Below, one piece after another: positions 27,514 through 35,890 of a stretch of DNA of 64,000 nucleotides. This DNA is from Paraburkholderia flagellata (GTDB lineage Bacteria; Pseudomonadota; Gammaproteobacteria; Burkholderiales; Burkholderiaceae): positions 591,244 through 655,243 of the forward strand of contig NZ_JAJEJT010000005.1 in assembly GCF_021390645.1 (NCBI RefSeq), given 5' to 3'. Made by a program: the position numbers and the translations under genes. Each line of letters begins with the position of its first letter. The first letter of the stretch is position 1. The notes beneath the pieces are model-generated. The model was not told the DNA's origin. It saw only the letters and a program-made list of their open reading frames with translations, and did no database searches.

Positions 27514-28683
27514 TTGAGCAGACAGTGGGTTTTGCCAGAGGTGGCGGCAATCGAGACCGAAATGATTGCGTTGCGCCGCGAGTTGCACGCGCAGCCCGAA
27601 CTCGGTTTTGAAGAACACGCGACCAGCGCGCTTGTTGCCGCGAAGCTCCAGGAGTGGGGCTATCGCGTCACGCGCGGTGTCGGCGGCACGGGAGTAGTCG
27701 GGACGATCGAGCGCGGGGGAGGGTTCAACCTCGGTCTGCGCGCCGACATGGATGCGTTGCCTGTACGCGAGGAGACGGGGTTGCCCTATGCGAGCCATCG
27801 CGACGGCGTCATGCATGCCTGCGGCCACGACGGCCACACTGCGATGCTGCTGGCCGCTGCACGGTGCCTCGCTGAAATGACGCAGTGGCGTGGCACCCTG
27901 CATTTGATATTTCAGCCGGCCGAGGAGGGCTTGGGCGGTGCGCTCAAAATGATCGAGGACGGCCTGTTCGAGCACTTTCCCTGCGACGCCGTCTTCGCGA
28001 TGCACAACGTGCCGGGCTTTCCGGCTGGCCGGATCGGCTTTCACAGCGGCGCGTTCATGGCATCGGCGGACGAAGTGACGATTCGCGTGATCGGCCGTGG
28101 CGGACATGCGGCCGCGCCCCAGCAGACGATCGACCCAGTCGTGGTCGGCGCCTCGATCGTGATGGCGCTGCAGAGCGTGGTGTCGCGCAACGTGGCGCCG
28201 CACGATCAGGCCGTTGTGAGCGTCGGCGCGCTGCATGCGGGGAGCGCCTCGAACGTCATCGCACCGCACGCCGATCTGCAACTGAGCGTGCGGGCGCTTT
28301 CGGCGCGGGTGCGCGCGCTGCTCGAGCGGCGCATCCGCGAAGTCGCCGAAGGGCAGGCCAGGAGCTATGGCGCGTGTGTGGAGATCGACTATCGGCATTG
28401 TTACCCGGTGCTCGTCAATCACTGCGACGAGACCGAGTTGGCGCGCCGCGTCGCGCTCGAATGGGGTGGCGCGCAGATGCTGATTGACGACCTTCGCCCG
28501 CTCATGGCGAGCGAGGATTTCGCGTACATGCTGGAGCGCTGCCCGGGCAGCTATCTCTCGATCGGCAACGGGGAAGGCGCGCAGCATTGCTCGCTCCACA
28601 ACCCCGGCTACGACTTCAACGACTCGAGCCTCGCCGTTGGCGCGAGCTACTGGGTGAAGCTCGCGGAACACATTCTGCAGTAA
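27514..28683 (+). CDS. M20-family amidohydrolase (HipO/IAA-amino acid hydrolase type)
   Basis: A 389-residue metallo-amidohydrolase starting at TTG 27514 after GGAGGAGAGG. Dinuclear metal residues are visible: HACGHDGHT (Cys-Gly-His-Asp-Gly-His, at about residue 101), FQPAEEGLGGALKM with the catalytic Glu pair, and HNPGYDFNDSS near the C-terminus. The lid domain begins at GAFMASADEVTIRVIGRGGH. The family cleaves N-acyl or N-aminoacyl amides such as hippurate, IAA-amino acids, and N-acetylated amino acids. It is followed after 40 bases by an amino-acid binding protein, so it probably hydrolyses an imported amide. Confidence 0.9.
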   Translation: MSRQWVLPEVAAIETEMIALRRELHAQPELGFEEHATSALVAAKLQEWGYRVTRGVGGTGVVGTIERGGGFNLGLRADMDALPVREETGLPYASHRDGVMHACGHDGHTAMLLAAARCLAEMTQWRGTLHLIFQPAEEGLGGALKMIEDGLFEHFPCDAVFAMHNVPGFPAGRIGFHSGAFMASADEVTIRVIGRGGHAAAPQQTIDPVVVGASIVMALQSVVSRNVAPHDQAVVSVGALHAGSASNVIAPHADLQLSVRALSARVRALLERRIREVAEGQARSYGACVEIDYRHCYPVLVNHCDETELARRVALEWGGAQMLIDDLRPLMASEDFAYMLERCPGSYLSIGNGEGAQHCSLHNPGYDFNDSSLAVGASYWVKLAEHILQ

Positions 28684-28722
28684 CCATCGAAGCAACTGAA
28701 ACTAGAGGAAGGAGACTGGCAA

Positions 28723-29517
28723 ATGAAGAAATGGACGATGGCGCTCTCGCTGGCACTCGCGGCGGCTGCAACGGCGGCCCCGGCGCATGCGGTAGACCTG
28801 AAGGGACGGGAGATTCGGCTCGCCGTCGACCCAACCTATCCGCCGCTCGAATACAAGACGCCCGACGGCAAGCTCACGGGCTTCGGCGTCGATATTGCCA
28901 ACGCATTGTGCGCGCAGTTGAACGCGCGTTGTGTCTGGGTGGAAACGAGTTTCGACGGCATGATTCCGGGTCTGCTTGCGCGCAAATTCGACGTGATCTC
29001 GTCATCCATGACGATCACGCCGAAGCGCATGGAGCAGATTGCGTTCTCGAACAAGATTTCGAATGCGCCCGCGCGCCTCGTGGTGCGACGCGGTTCCTCA
29101 CTGCTGCCCGACGCCGGTTCGCTGAAGGGCAAACGAGTGGGTGTCGAGCAGGGCACGAGCCAGGAAGACTACGCACGCGCCAGGTGGCAGCCGGCCGGCG
29201 TGGAAGTCGTCGCCTACCAGAACCAGGACCAGGTCTACGCTGATCTGGTCTCGGGGCGGCTCGATGCGGCGTTCCAGGCATCCATTGAAGCCAGTGACGG
29301 TTTTCTGAAGAAGCCCGAAGGCAAGGACTTCGAGTTCGCGGGGCCGGCGATGGATGACCCGAAGTACTTCGGTCAGGGCGACGGCCTCGGTCTGCGCAAG
29401 CAGGACGTCGCGCTTCGAGAGGCATTCAATCAGGCGCTCGCCGAGATCCTCGCGAATGGCACTTACGCCCGCATCAACAAGAAATATTTCGACTTCGACA
29501 TTTACGGCGCGAAGTAA
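28723..29517 (+). CDS. amino-acid ABC transporter substrate-binding protein
   Basis: A 264-residue periplasmic protein of the SBP_bac_3 family (ArgT/HisJ-like). The signal peptide ends at APAHAVD. The ligand-binding hallmarks are RLAVDPTYPPLEYKTPDGKL, GFGVDIANALCAQLNARCVW, FDGMIPGLLARKFDVISSSM with TITPKRMEQIAFS, and the hinge-side KGKRVGVEQGTSQEDYARAR. These fit a basic or polar amino-acid ligand. AGAGGAAGGAGA precedes the ATG. No permease or ATPase gene follows. It sits between the amidohydrolase and the porin, forming an uptake and hydrolysis unit. Confidence 0.9.
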   Translation: MKKWTMALSLALAAAATAAPAHAVDLKGREIRLAVDPTYPPLEYKTPDGKLTGFGVDIANALCAQLNARCVWVETSFDGMIPGLLARKFDVISSSMTITPKRMEQIAFSNKISNAPARLVVRRGSSLLPDAGSLKGKRVGVEQGTSQEDYARARWQPAGVEVVAYQNQDQVYADLVSGRLDAAFQASIEASDGFLKKPEGKDFEFAGPAMDDPKYFGQGDGLGLRKQDVALREAFNQALAEILANGTYARINKKYFDFDIYGAK

Positions 29518-29618
29518 CGGGGCGAAAAGCACTCGCGCGGATGAACGGTCCGCCGGTGGTGAGTGCAGTCCGAAAATTGCCATTTATATATTTTGTATAA
29601 CTAAATAATGGAAACAAG

Positions 29619-30803
29619 ATGAGAAAAGTCATTTCAGCTGCGTTGCTGTGCGGCGTGACCATCCCGGCCCTCGCGCAGAGCTCGGTGACGCTGTATGGCG
29701 TGATCGATGAGGGGATCGATTTCACCAACAACGTTGGCGGCCACCAGGTCTATGAAATGACGAGTGGCTACGCGCAAGGGAGCCGTTGGGGCTTGAAGAG
29801 TACCGAAGACCTGGGGGGCGGGCTGAGCACCGTCTTTCAGCTCGAAAACGGTTTCAATACGGGTAACGGCACGCTTGCGCAGGGAGGCCGTATGTTCGGC
29901 CGCCAGGCATTCGTGGGTCTCGCCAGCGAGCGCTACGGCACGCTCACGTTTGGCCGGCAGTACGATTCCGTGGTTGACTATCTCGCACAGACCACGGCGA
30001 ACGGGAACTGGGGTGGCTACCTGTTCTCGCACCCATATGACAATGACAATACTGATAACACGTTCCGCTTGAACAACACGGTCAAATACGCGAGCCCGAC
30101 AATCGGCGGCTTCTCGTTTGGCGGTACGTATAGTTTTAGCAACGATACCGGATTTGCAAATAATCGCGCGATGAGCGCCGGCGCGCAATACTCGACTGGT
30201 GGGTGGCTTTTCGCGGCAGCGTACCTGCGCGCCGACAACCCGACCACGACCGCAGGCGGCGCCATCGCAAGCTCAGGTGGGTCGCTCGGCCCCGATGGCA
30301 ATTTTGTTTCGTCTACGCTGCAGATCTTCGGTGCGGGCGTCAACTATACAGTTGGCTCCGCGACCCTCGGCTTCACGTATACGAATACGCAAATCGATCA
30401 TCCCACGGCGAATGTGGCCTACCTGAGCAGCGCGGAAACGATCCAGCCTGTCACCGGCCCGCTGGCAGGCGGTACGCTCAACGCGCTGAAGTATCAGAAT
30501 TTCGAGCTCAACGGCAAGTACCAGTTCACGCCGGCCTTCTTCGTTGGTGCAGAGTATGCCTATACGCTGGAACATTACGAGGCGACGACGGGCACGATGA
30601 AACCGGACGTCCACACGTTCGGTCTGATGGCCGACTACAATCTGTCGAAACGGACAGATGTTTACCTGCAGGGGGTATATCAGCTGGTGACCGGGGACGC
30701 GACAGGTTCGTCGCTCGATCGCGCGTACGTGCCAGGCGCACAAGACCTTTCTTCAACGTCGCGGCAATTGGTCGTGCGCGCGGCGCTTCGCCATACGTTC
30801 TGA
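29619..30803 (+). CDS. Gram-negative trimeric porin (Burkholderia type)
   Basis: A 394-residue outer-membrane porin with a short signal peptide (AALLCGVTIPALAQ) and the family start SSVTLYGVIDEGIDFTNNVG. It contains the constriction-loop region and many alternating beta strands, e.g. SRWGLKSTEDLGGGLSTVFQ, FGRQAFVGLASERYGTLTFG. It ends with the conserved LVVRAALRHTF, whose final Phe is the Bam-complex recognition residue. The gene follows the binding-protein gene by about 100 AT-rich bases that could carry its own promoter. It probably supplies passage of the same small substrates through the outer membrane. Confidence 0.93.
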   Translation: MRKVISAALLCGVTIPALAQSSVTLYGVIDEGIDFTNNVGGHQVYEMTSGYAQGSRWGLKSTEDLGGGLSTVFQLENGFNTGNGTLAQGGRMFGRQAFVGLASERYGTLTFGRQYDSVVDYLAQTTANGNWGGYLFSHPYDNDNTDNTFRLNNTVKYASPTIGGFSFGGTYSFSNDTGFANNRAMSAGAQYSTGGWLFAAAYLRADNPTTTAGGAIASSGGSLGPDGNFVSSTLQIFGAGVNYTVGSATLGFTYTNTQIDHPTANVAYLSSAETIQPVTGPLAGGTLNALKYQNFELNGKYQFTPAFFVGAEYAYTLEHYEATTGTMKPDVHTFGLMADYNLSKRTDVYLQGVYQLVTGDATGSSLDRAYVPGAQDLSSTSRQLVVRAALRHTF

Positions 30804-31579
30804 CGCCGGGGCGCATCAAGCTGCTTCGCGCGGTTGGTGTGCATTTGAAACAGATTGCCCGTTCGGTTGGTGGATGCGATTTCGCGTCGGAATCTGACGC
30901 GGTACTTGGGAAAATCGGTCGGGCCCAGGCAGCGACATGAATGGTGGGTTTGAGGACTCAATCGGCCGGACGAACGTCCACATCATGTCGCTAGCTATGA
31001 CCGGTATTGGTCGGATGCGGAAGTCGACCCTTCACGGTCGTTGGCTCGTCGGGACTCAAATGTCTGTAAAGCCAACTAGACCCGCCCTTGAATAGTGGGG
31101 TGGAAGTCTGTGCTATCCGCTCCGTTGGGAAGCACGCGGACGTGCCGCGTCGCACCGTACGCCTGCTGCGTTTGGCATTCGCCGACCACCTTCTCCTGTG
31201 CCTGCGTGCAAAGTTCGAGAGAACATGTTGCGGACTCTTTCAGCGAAACGTGGCCAAACGTACAGATTTTTACTCAACACCTATGATTGTATTGAGCGTA
31301 TTTAATTCAGCAACTTCGCCAGAGGAGCGAGCAAAGAGCGAAATTCCCTGAATACGCCGTTAAATCCATGCGCTTGGGATCATTTTGTCCGGGATAGAAT
31401 CGTGACCACACCCAAAGAGCACCTTGATATGCTCCGCAGTTCGAATTATTGACTCGGCGCCTTCCAGCTATGCATAGCTGCCTCGCTCCGTAACTTCTTG
31501 CCCAAAAAGGCGGCCGACAAGGCGGCTGATTAAAATTCCTTGAATTGACCCAAGCCGAATTTTGAATGGAGCGGAAAAA
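30804..31579. other. gene desert of about 780 bases
   Basis: No gene is supported. Around 31010-31055 there is a short stretch with the GGTCG/GAAGTCGACC character of the degenerate repeats. The AT content rises from 31250 to 31350 and from 31500 to 31580, consistent with a promoter for the cupin gene. Nothing else was seen. Confidence 0.4.
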
Positions 31580-31996
31580 TTGAAAACGACTGCCTGTTTG
31601 GCTTTCGCAACTGTCGTCTGGAGTTCGATTTTTTGTCTACCTTGTGCGGCGCAAGAGTCGGGAACCGTCAAGCCTCAAATACTTCTTCAGCAAATTGTCG
31701 AGGGTATGCCGAGAGGCGAAAAACAGGAACTTCGCGTTTTAACAGCGAGTTTCAAACCTGGCGATAAAACCGTTTTTCATACTCACCGGTTTCCGGTCAC
31801 AGTCTATGTGCTGGAGGGTGCCTTCACTTTGGAGATGGAAGACAGGGCACCCGTCACTGTTACTCAAGGTCAGGCGATGGTGGAGCCGCCGCACGTGAAG
31901 ATGACCGGCTATAACCGCAGCACTAGCGATTTGCTCCGCGTCGTTGTTTTTTACACCAGCGATCTGGACACGCCTTTTCTCGATCCAATGCATTGA
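31580..31996 (+). CDS. exported cupin-domain protein, 138 aa
   Basis: A TTG start at 31580 follows GGAGCGG and gives a 138-residue protein with a signal peptide (CLAFATVVWSSIFCLPCAAQ). An in-frame TTG at 31562 is also possible. The cupin barrel is clear: TASFKPGDKTVFHTHRFPVT then VYVLEGAFTLEMED, with the metal-binding His-x-His pair, followed by GQAMVEPPHVKMTGYNRSTS with the second cupin motif. Small periplasmic cupins bind metal or sugars and some act as dioxygenases or isomerases. The substrate cannot be told. Lower GC than its neighbours suggests separate acquisition. Confidence 0.8.
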   Translation: MKTTACLAFATVVWSSIFCLPCAAQESGTVKPQILLQQIVEGMPRGEKQELRVLTASFKPGDKTVFHTHRFPVTVYVLEGAFTLEMEDRAPVTVTQGQAMVEPPHVKMTGYNRSTSDLLRVVVFYTSDLDTPFLDPMH

Positions 31997-32414
31997 TATC
32001 GTCGGGAAGCGAGACCAGATGGGCGCGTAACGTACGAAAATGCGGAATCTCGACGGCAACCCGAACAGCGTACCTCGCCTGCTTTAGTCGCGGTATGGAT
32101 GCATCCCGCCCCGAGCACGCTAATCGCAAACGCATGCGTGAACTGAGCGAGCTGGGGGTGTTCCCGGGTTTGCGCGCCACACTGCCAGCGCTCAGGTCAG
32201 GATCGAGATGCACAGACGTGCGGTCAGTGATCGCGCCTTGCGTCAGGTGGCTGGCGAGCGCGTGCAAAGGTCCCAGCGGGCGCAGAATGTCGCCAAGCGG
32301 GCGGCCGTAACGCGAGGGGATGGGCGAGGTCTGAAGCGACCCGTCCGGAAGGATCGGGCTCGGCACACCGCCATACTGGGAATCAAATCCTTTGCGGCTA
32401 AAGATGATTTTCAA
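31923..32414 (-). pseudogene. truncated Nmad3-like (nucleotide-modification associated) gene
   Basis: A TTG start at 32414 follows GCAGGAG on the minus strand. The first 85 residues match the Nmad3 family: MKIIFSRKGFDSQYGGVPSP, then ILPDGSLQTSPIPSRYGRPL, then SVHLDPDLSAGSVARKPG with the conserved HLDPDLS and RKPG. Intact proteins have about 250-290 residues. Here the homology ends after RKPG near 32160 and an unrelated basic tail follows to 31923, overlapping the cupin gene's 3' end. Nmad3 proteins were predicted to take part in nucleic-acid base modification or its sensing. This copy is probably inactive. Confidence 0.65.
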
Positions 32415-32469
32415 ATGTAGCTCCTGCCCGCCCGGTGGCAGTCTGCTGGCAAGTTCGCTCGCCCGGCTA

Positions 32470-32721
32470 TCAGTGTTCAGATCCTCGCAGGCGCGCGGAC
32501 ATTGCGCGCAACTCGGAACGAACGGCCCGGCGTTCGCGCTCGGCCTGCTGACCGTCTGCGATCATGTTTTCTATGCGCATCATGATGGCGCGCAGCGCGA
32601 TACGCGAGCCGCTCGCCCGATCGGACGAATCCATTGCGCGCACCGCATCTGCCGCTACATCGTGAAGCTCGCGCAGGTCCCGGTACACCAGTTCGAGCTG
32701 GTTTTCGAAGGTTTCATGCAT
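32470..32721 (-). CDS. small helical protein, 83 aa
   Basis: An 83-residue frame from ATG 32721: MHETFENQLELVYRDLRELH, then DVAADAVRAMDSSDR, then MMRIENMIADGQQAERERRA. It is all-helical with heptad-like spacing, probably a coiled coil, soluble and charged. There is no known domain. The ribosome-binding site is weak. It faces the promoter-like element at 32854-32930 on the other strand. Confidence 0.45.
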   Translation of the reverse strand: MHETFENQLELVYRDLRELHDVAADAVRAMDSSDRASGSRIALRAIMMRIENMIADGQQAERERRAVRSELRAMSARLRGSEH

Positions 32722-32853
32722 CAGTTTGCCTCGAGCAACGATGTGAGGCCGTCATACACCATCGTGCAATCCGGCGAGAGTTCTGGTCGTCAGGTCCAGC
32801 CACAAATGGCGATTTCCAGCAGCAAAACCAGTCGACGGACGACGGCGTACCGG

Positions 32854-32930
32854 ACAAGTGGACATATCTACTATACGTGTATTGTAAGCTGTTTGTATGC
32901 GTCGGGATGTCGCCAACAGGCATTTAATTC
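32854..32930 (+). repeat. copy A of a promoter-plus-short-frame element
   Basis: This 77-base stretch aligns with 39132-39209 over its length with one base gap: both start ACAAGTnGAnAnATCnACTATA, share GTATGCGTC and GTCGCCAA, and end TTAATTC. In both, a frame through GTATGCGTC encodes M-R-x-x-V-A-N-x-x-L-I. Described further under the second copy. Confidence 0.65.
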
Positions 32931-33300
32931 GGACCGCGCAGGATCGCCGGGCAACGGCAGCTAGGGCCGAGCTAATGTGCGGATAACGCACAGCAGGAAA
33001 TCGCGAAAAGAGAATATGGTCAATTGGACCCCTGACTCATTTCTTTAACCCAATTTACTCAGGATGCCAAAATAAACCGGAGATGAGTATCCGCGTGATC
33101 ATGGGCCGGTACGCCTCGTGCACCGCAGCTCCAGCCACCGACCCGCTTGCGGCCTGGCGTAATGTGCTCGGGTCCCTGCCTTTCGCCGTAGGCGCGGCGC
33201 GTCCTGGGACTCTTGGCTATTGACCGCTGATAAAAAAGAGGGGAACTTTATAGCTTGCACCAGGTTCGCTTTTGTCTCGATCAGACTGCTACCTGAGGTA
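32931..33300. other. upstream region of the channel/SulP operon
   Basis: No convincing gene is seen. A 47-codon frame from ATG 33083 exists, but its GGAG lies directly against the start codon and the product has no recognisable features. The region should contain the promoter of the channel gene. Confidence 0.35.
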
Positions 33301-34104
33301 ATGATGTGGATCTATCGCGTCGATGAGCCGCGTCTCGGAGTCGTTCGAATCCGCGAATGGAGACGCCACGCTCACATTACAGTCAGCCTTCTTGTTCTGC
33401 TGCTTTGCGGCTCCGCCGCCGGGCTGGTCCTGCTTGATCAGTCCGATTCCTCTTTCCCCAACAAAGTGTTCACGGCGCTTTGGGATGGGGTCAATCTCGT
33501 CACGACACTCGGTGACTTTGCCGAATTCAATCAGCCTCAGAAGATCTTCATGCTGCTGGCCATGTTCGCCACGCTGCTGATCGGTGGATTCGCGGTTTCG
33601 AGGCTGACGGGCTTGCTTTCGGGCGATGACGTGATGGCTTATCGGGAGAACAGGGTCATGGAACGCAAGCTCGATCAACTCGCCAATCATGTCGCGGTGG
33701 TTGGATTTCATTCACTCGGTGAACTCGTAGCAAACCGCCTGAGGCAGGCGGGGCAGACGGTGCTTGTCCTTGTCGGTGATCAGGCTCAGGCGGACCGTGC
33801 GGCTGAGCACGGCCATATGGTCGTGCTCGGTTCTCCGGGCGTGTTCGACGACGTGCTCAGGCTTGCGCGCCTGCACAGTGCCAAGGCGCTGGTCGTGACG
33901 ACGCCCGACAGCAATAACAATCTGGCCATCACCTTGCTGGCGCATACGCTGAATGCCTCTCTCACGATAGTTGCGCCCGGCGAAAGCCCATTGAGAAAGG
34001 GGTTATTCGAGAGCGCGGGGGCATCGTATGTGGTAGTTGCAGATGAGATCGTTGCCGATGCGCTGGTTGGCAGGCTCACAAACCACGTGGAGGCAACACC
34101 ATGA
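33301..34104 (+). CDS. ion-channel-like protein with RCK/TrkA-N NAD-binding domain
   Basis: From ATG 33301 the product has 267 residues. Two membrane helices (HITVSLLVLLLCGSAAGLVL at about residue 25 and KIFMLLAMFATLLIGGFAVS at about 85) flank a re-entrant segment WDGVNLVTTLGDFAEF, the place of a potassium selectivity filter. The filter reads T-T-L-G-D-F instead of T-V-G-Y-G-D, so ion selectivity is unclear. The C-terminal TrkA-N domain starts with HVAVVGFHSLGELVANRLRQ, a Rossmann nucleotide site. It overlaps the SulP gene by four bases (ATGA), so the two are translationally coupled. It is the first gene of a three-gene transport unit. Confidence 0.82.
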   Translation: MMWIYRVDEPRLGVVRIREWRRHAHITVSLLVLLLCGSAAGLVLLDQSDSSFPNKVFTALWDGVNLVTTLGDFAEFNQPQKIFMLLAMFATLLIGGFAVSRLTGLLSGDDVMAYRENRVMERKLDQLANHVAVVGFHSLGELVANRLRQAGQTVLVLVGDQAQADRAAEHGHMVVLGSPGVFDDVLRLARLHSAKALVVTTPDSNNNLAITLLAHTLNASLTIVAPGESPLRKGLFESAGASYVVVADEIVADALVGRLTNHVEATP

Positions 34105-35834
34105 AACCCATGGTTTCGACGCAGACTCATCTGCATCGCATGCCCTTCCTGCGGGGACTCCTGCCCGTGAATCCCGCGCAACTGCCGCATGACGTCATCG
34201 CCGGGATCACGCTGGCAGCCCTTGGTATCCCCGAGGTGATGGGGTACACGAAGATTTCCGGCACGCCAACCGTTACCGGCCTTTACACGATCTTGTTGCC
34301 GTTGATCGCGTTTGCGCTCATTGGTGCATCGCGTCAACTGGTGGTCGCAGCGGACTCAGCGACGGCCGCCATTCTCGCTGGCACACTCACGGCGGTCGCG
34401 GCATTGGGCAGCAAGGAATATGTCGCTCTCACGAGCACCGTGGCGCTCACAGTCGCCGCAATGCTCGTGGTGGCGCGGATCTTCCGCCTTGGGTTCCTCG
34501 CGGACTTTCTCTCACGCAGCGCCTTGATCGGCTTTTTGACTGGCGTTGGGGTGCAGGTCGCCGCAGGAGAACTCGCCGGGCTGATCGGTCTCGCGAAAGA
34601 GGGGCATGGCCCAATCATGCAAGTGGCCACGGTGCTGCAACGCGTCACCGAGGCAAACATGGCGACGACTGCGCTTTCGCTTGCCGTGCTCGTGGTGATC
34701 CTCGGCTGCAAGCGTATCGCGCCGCGTGCACCGGGCGCGCTGATTGCCGTGATCGGCTCCATTGCCGCGAGCGCAGTGTTCAACTTCTCCGCGCATGGCA
34801 TAGCGGTAACAGGCGAAGTACCCGGAGGGCTGCCGTCGCTATACCTGCCGCCGTTGCATGCGAACGAAATCAACCAGGTGCTGATAACGGCAGCCTCGTG
34901 CTTCATCGTCATCATCGCTCAGAGCGCGGCGACAGCGCGTGCGTACGCCAACCGCTACAACGAGAAGGGCGACGACAATGCCGACATTATCGGCCTCGCG
35001 GCTGCGAACGCAGCGGCCGCGTTTACCGGCACCTTTGTCGTGAACGGCAGTCCGACCAAGACTGAGATCGTCGACGATGCTGGCGGCCGCACCCAGGTTG
35101 CCCATCTGACCACGGCGGTGATCGTGCTGCTCGTGCTGCTGTTCCTCACGAAGCCGCTCAGTCTTCTGCCTGCACCGGTCCTGTCGGCCATCGTCTTCAT
35201 GATCGGCGTGAAGCTGGTAGATGTGAAGGGCATGACGGAGCTCTTTCGCATGCAGAGGGACGAATTCGTCGTTGCATTGCTCGCGGCGGGCGTGGTCGTG
35301 CTTGTCGACGTGATGCACGGCATTCTCGCTGCCGTTGTGCTGTCGCTGATTGCGCATGCGCGTCACAGCTACCGCCTGCGCACGCGCGTGTTGACGCGCA
35401 ACCCCGCAGGACGTTGGGTCTCGCAGCCTGTCGCGCCAGATGTGCTCGCGGCGCCCGGCATTGTCGTCTATCGTTTCGAAGCGGACCTGTTCTATGCAAA
35501 TACGGGCCGCTTCTCGGACGAAATACTCAAACTCGTCAATGAGGCAAGCTCGCCATTGCGCTGGGTGATAGTCGACGCAACGGAGATCAACAATATCGAC
35601 TATACGGCGGGCAAAACGCTGCTCCAGCTGGGCGCGGAACTTGACCGGCGCGGCGTGGGCATAGCAGCAATCGCAATTCCGACGGGTGTGCTGCGTGAGA
35701 TCGAACGGTACAAGGCACTGCGAACGCGCGGCGTCCATCACGAAATCTTTGCCACTGTAGATATCGCCATTGACGCACTGCAGGATATTTCGCCGGCTGC
35801 ATCCGCACCGCCACCTGACGCAAAAAAAGAATGA
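34101..35834 (+). CDS. SulP-family inorganic anion transporter with STAS domain
   Basis: A 577-residue transporter. The membrane domain has about 10-14 helices with the SulP signature near the start (DVIAGITLAALGIPEVMGYT, then TVTGLYTILLPLIAFALIGA, SRQLVVAADSATAAILAGTL) and a later NAAAAFTGTFVVNGSPTKTE block. The STAS domain covers about residues 450-560 (GIVVYRFEADLFYANTGRFS, RWVIVDATEINNIDYTAGKT). The family carries sulfate, bicarbonate or other anions with Na+ or H+. ATGA coupling to the RCK channel upstream suggests matched cation and anion movement. A DUF2252 gene follows. The anion cannot be deduced. Confidence 0.93.
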   Translation: MKPMVSTQTHLHRMPFLRGLLPVNPAQLPHDVIAGITLAALGIPEVMGYTKISGTPTVTGLYTILLPLIAFALIGASRQLVVAADSATAAILAGTLTAVAALGSKEYVALTSTVALTVAAMLVVARIFRLGFLADFLSRSALIGFLTGVGVQVAAGELAGLIGLAKEGHGPIMQVATVLQRVTEANMATTALSLAVLVVILGCKRIAPRAPGALIAVIGSIAASAVFNFSAHGIAVTGEVPGGLPSLYLPPLHANEINQVLITAASCFIVIIAQSAATARAYANRYNEKGDDNADIIGLAAANAAAAFTGTFVVNGSPTKTEIVDDAGGRTQVAHLTTAVIVLLVLLFLTKPLSLLPAPVLSAIVFMIGVKLVDVKGMTELFRMQRDEFVVALLAAGVVVLVDVMHGILAAVVLSLIAHARHSYRLRTRVLTRNPAGRWVSQPVAPDVLAAPGIVVYRFEADLFYANTGRFSDEILKLVNEASSPLRWVIVDATEINNIDYTAGKTLLQLGAELDRRGVGIAAIAIPTGVLREIERYKALRTRGVHHEIFATVDIAIDALQDISPAASAPPPDAKKE

Positions 35835-35890
35835 AGCGCACGCAACGAAACAAAGTCGCTTAGACGTTGAATCCAAAAGAGAGGTGAGAC

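Noticed and set aside
33083..33226. 47-codon frame from ATG 33083
   Set aside because: GGAG abuts the start codon with no spacing, and the product has no features. It is more likely upstream DNA of the channel gene.
33301..34104. Channel-type protein called a TrkA potassium uptake regulator
   Set aside because: It has its own membrane helices and pore-like segment, unlike the peripheral TrkA, and no TrkH/TrkG gene is present.
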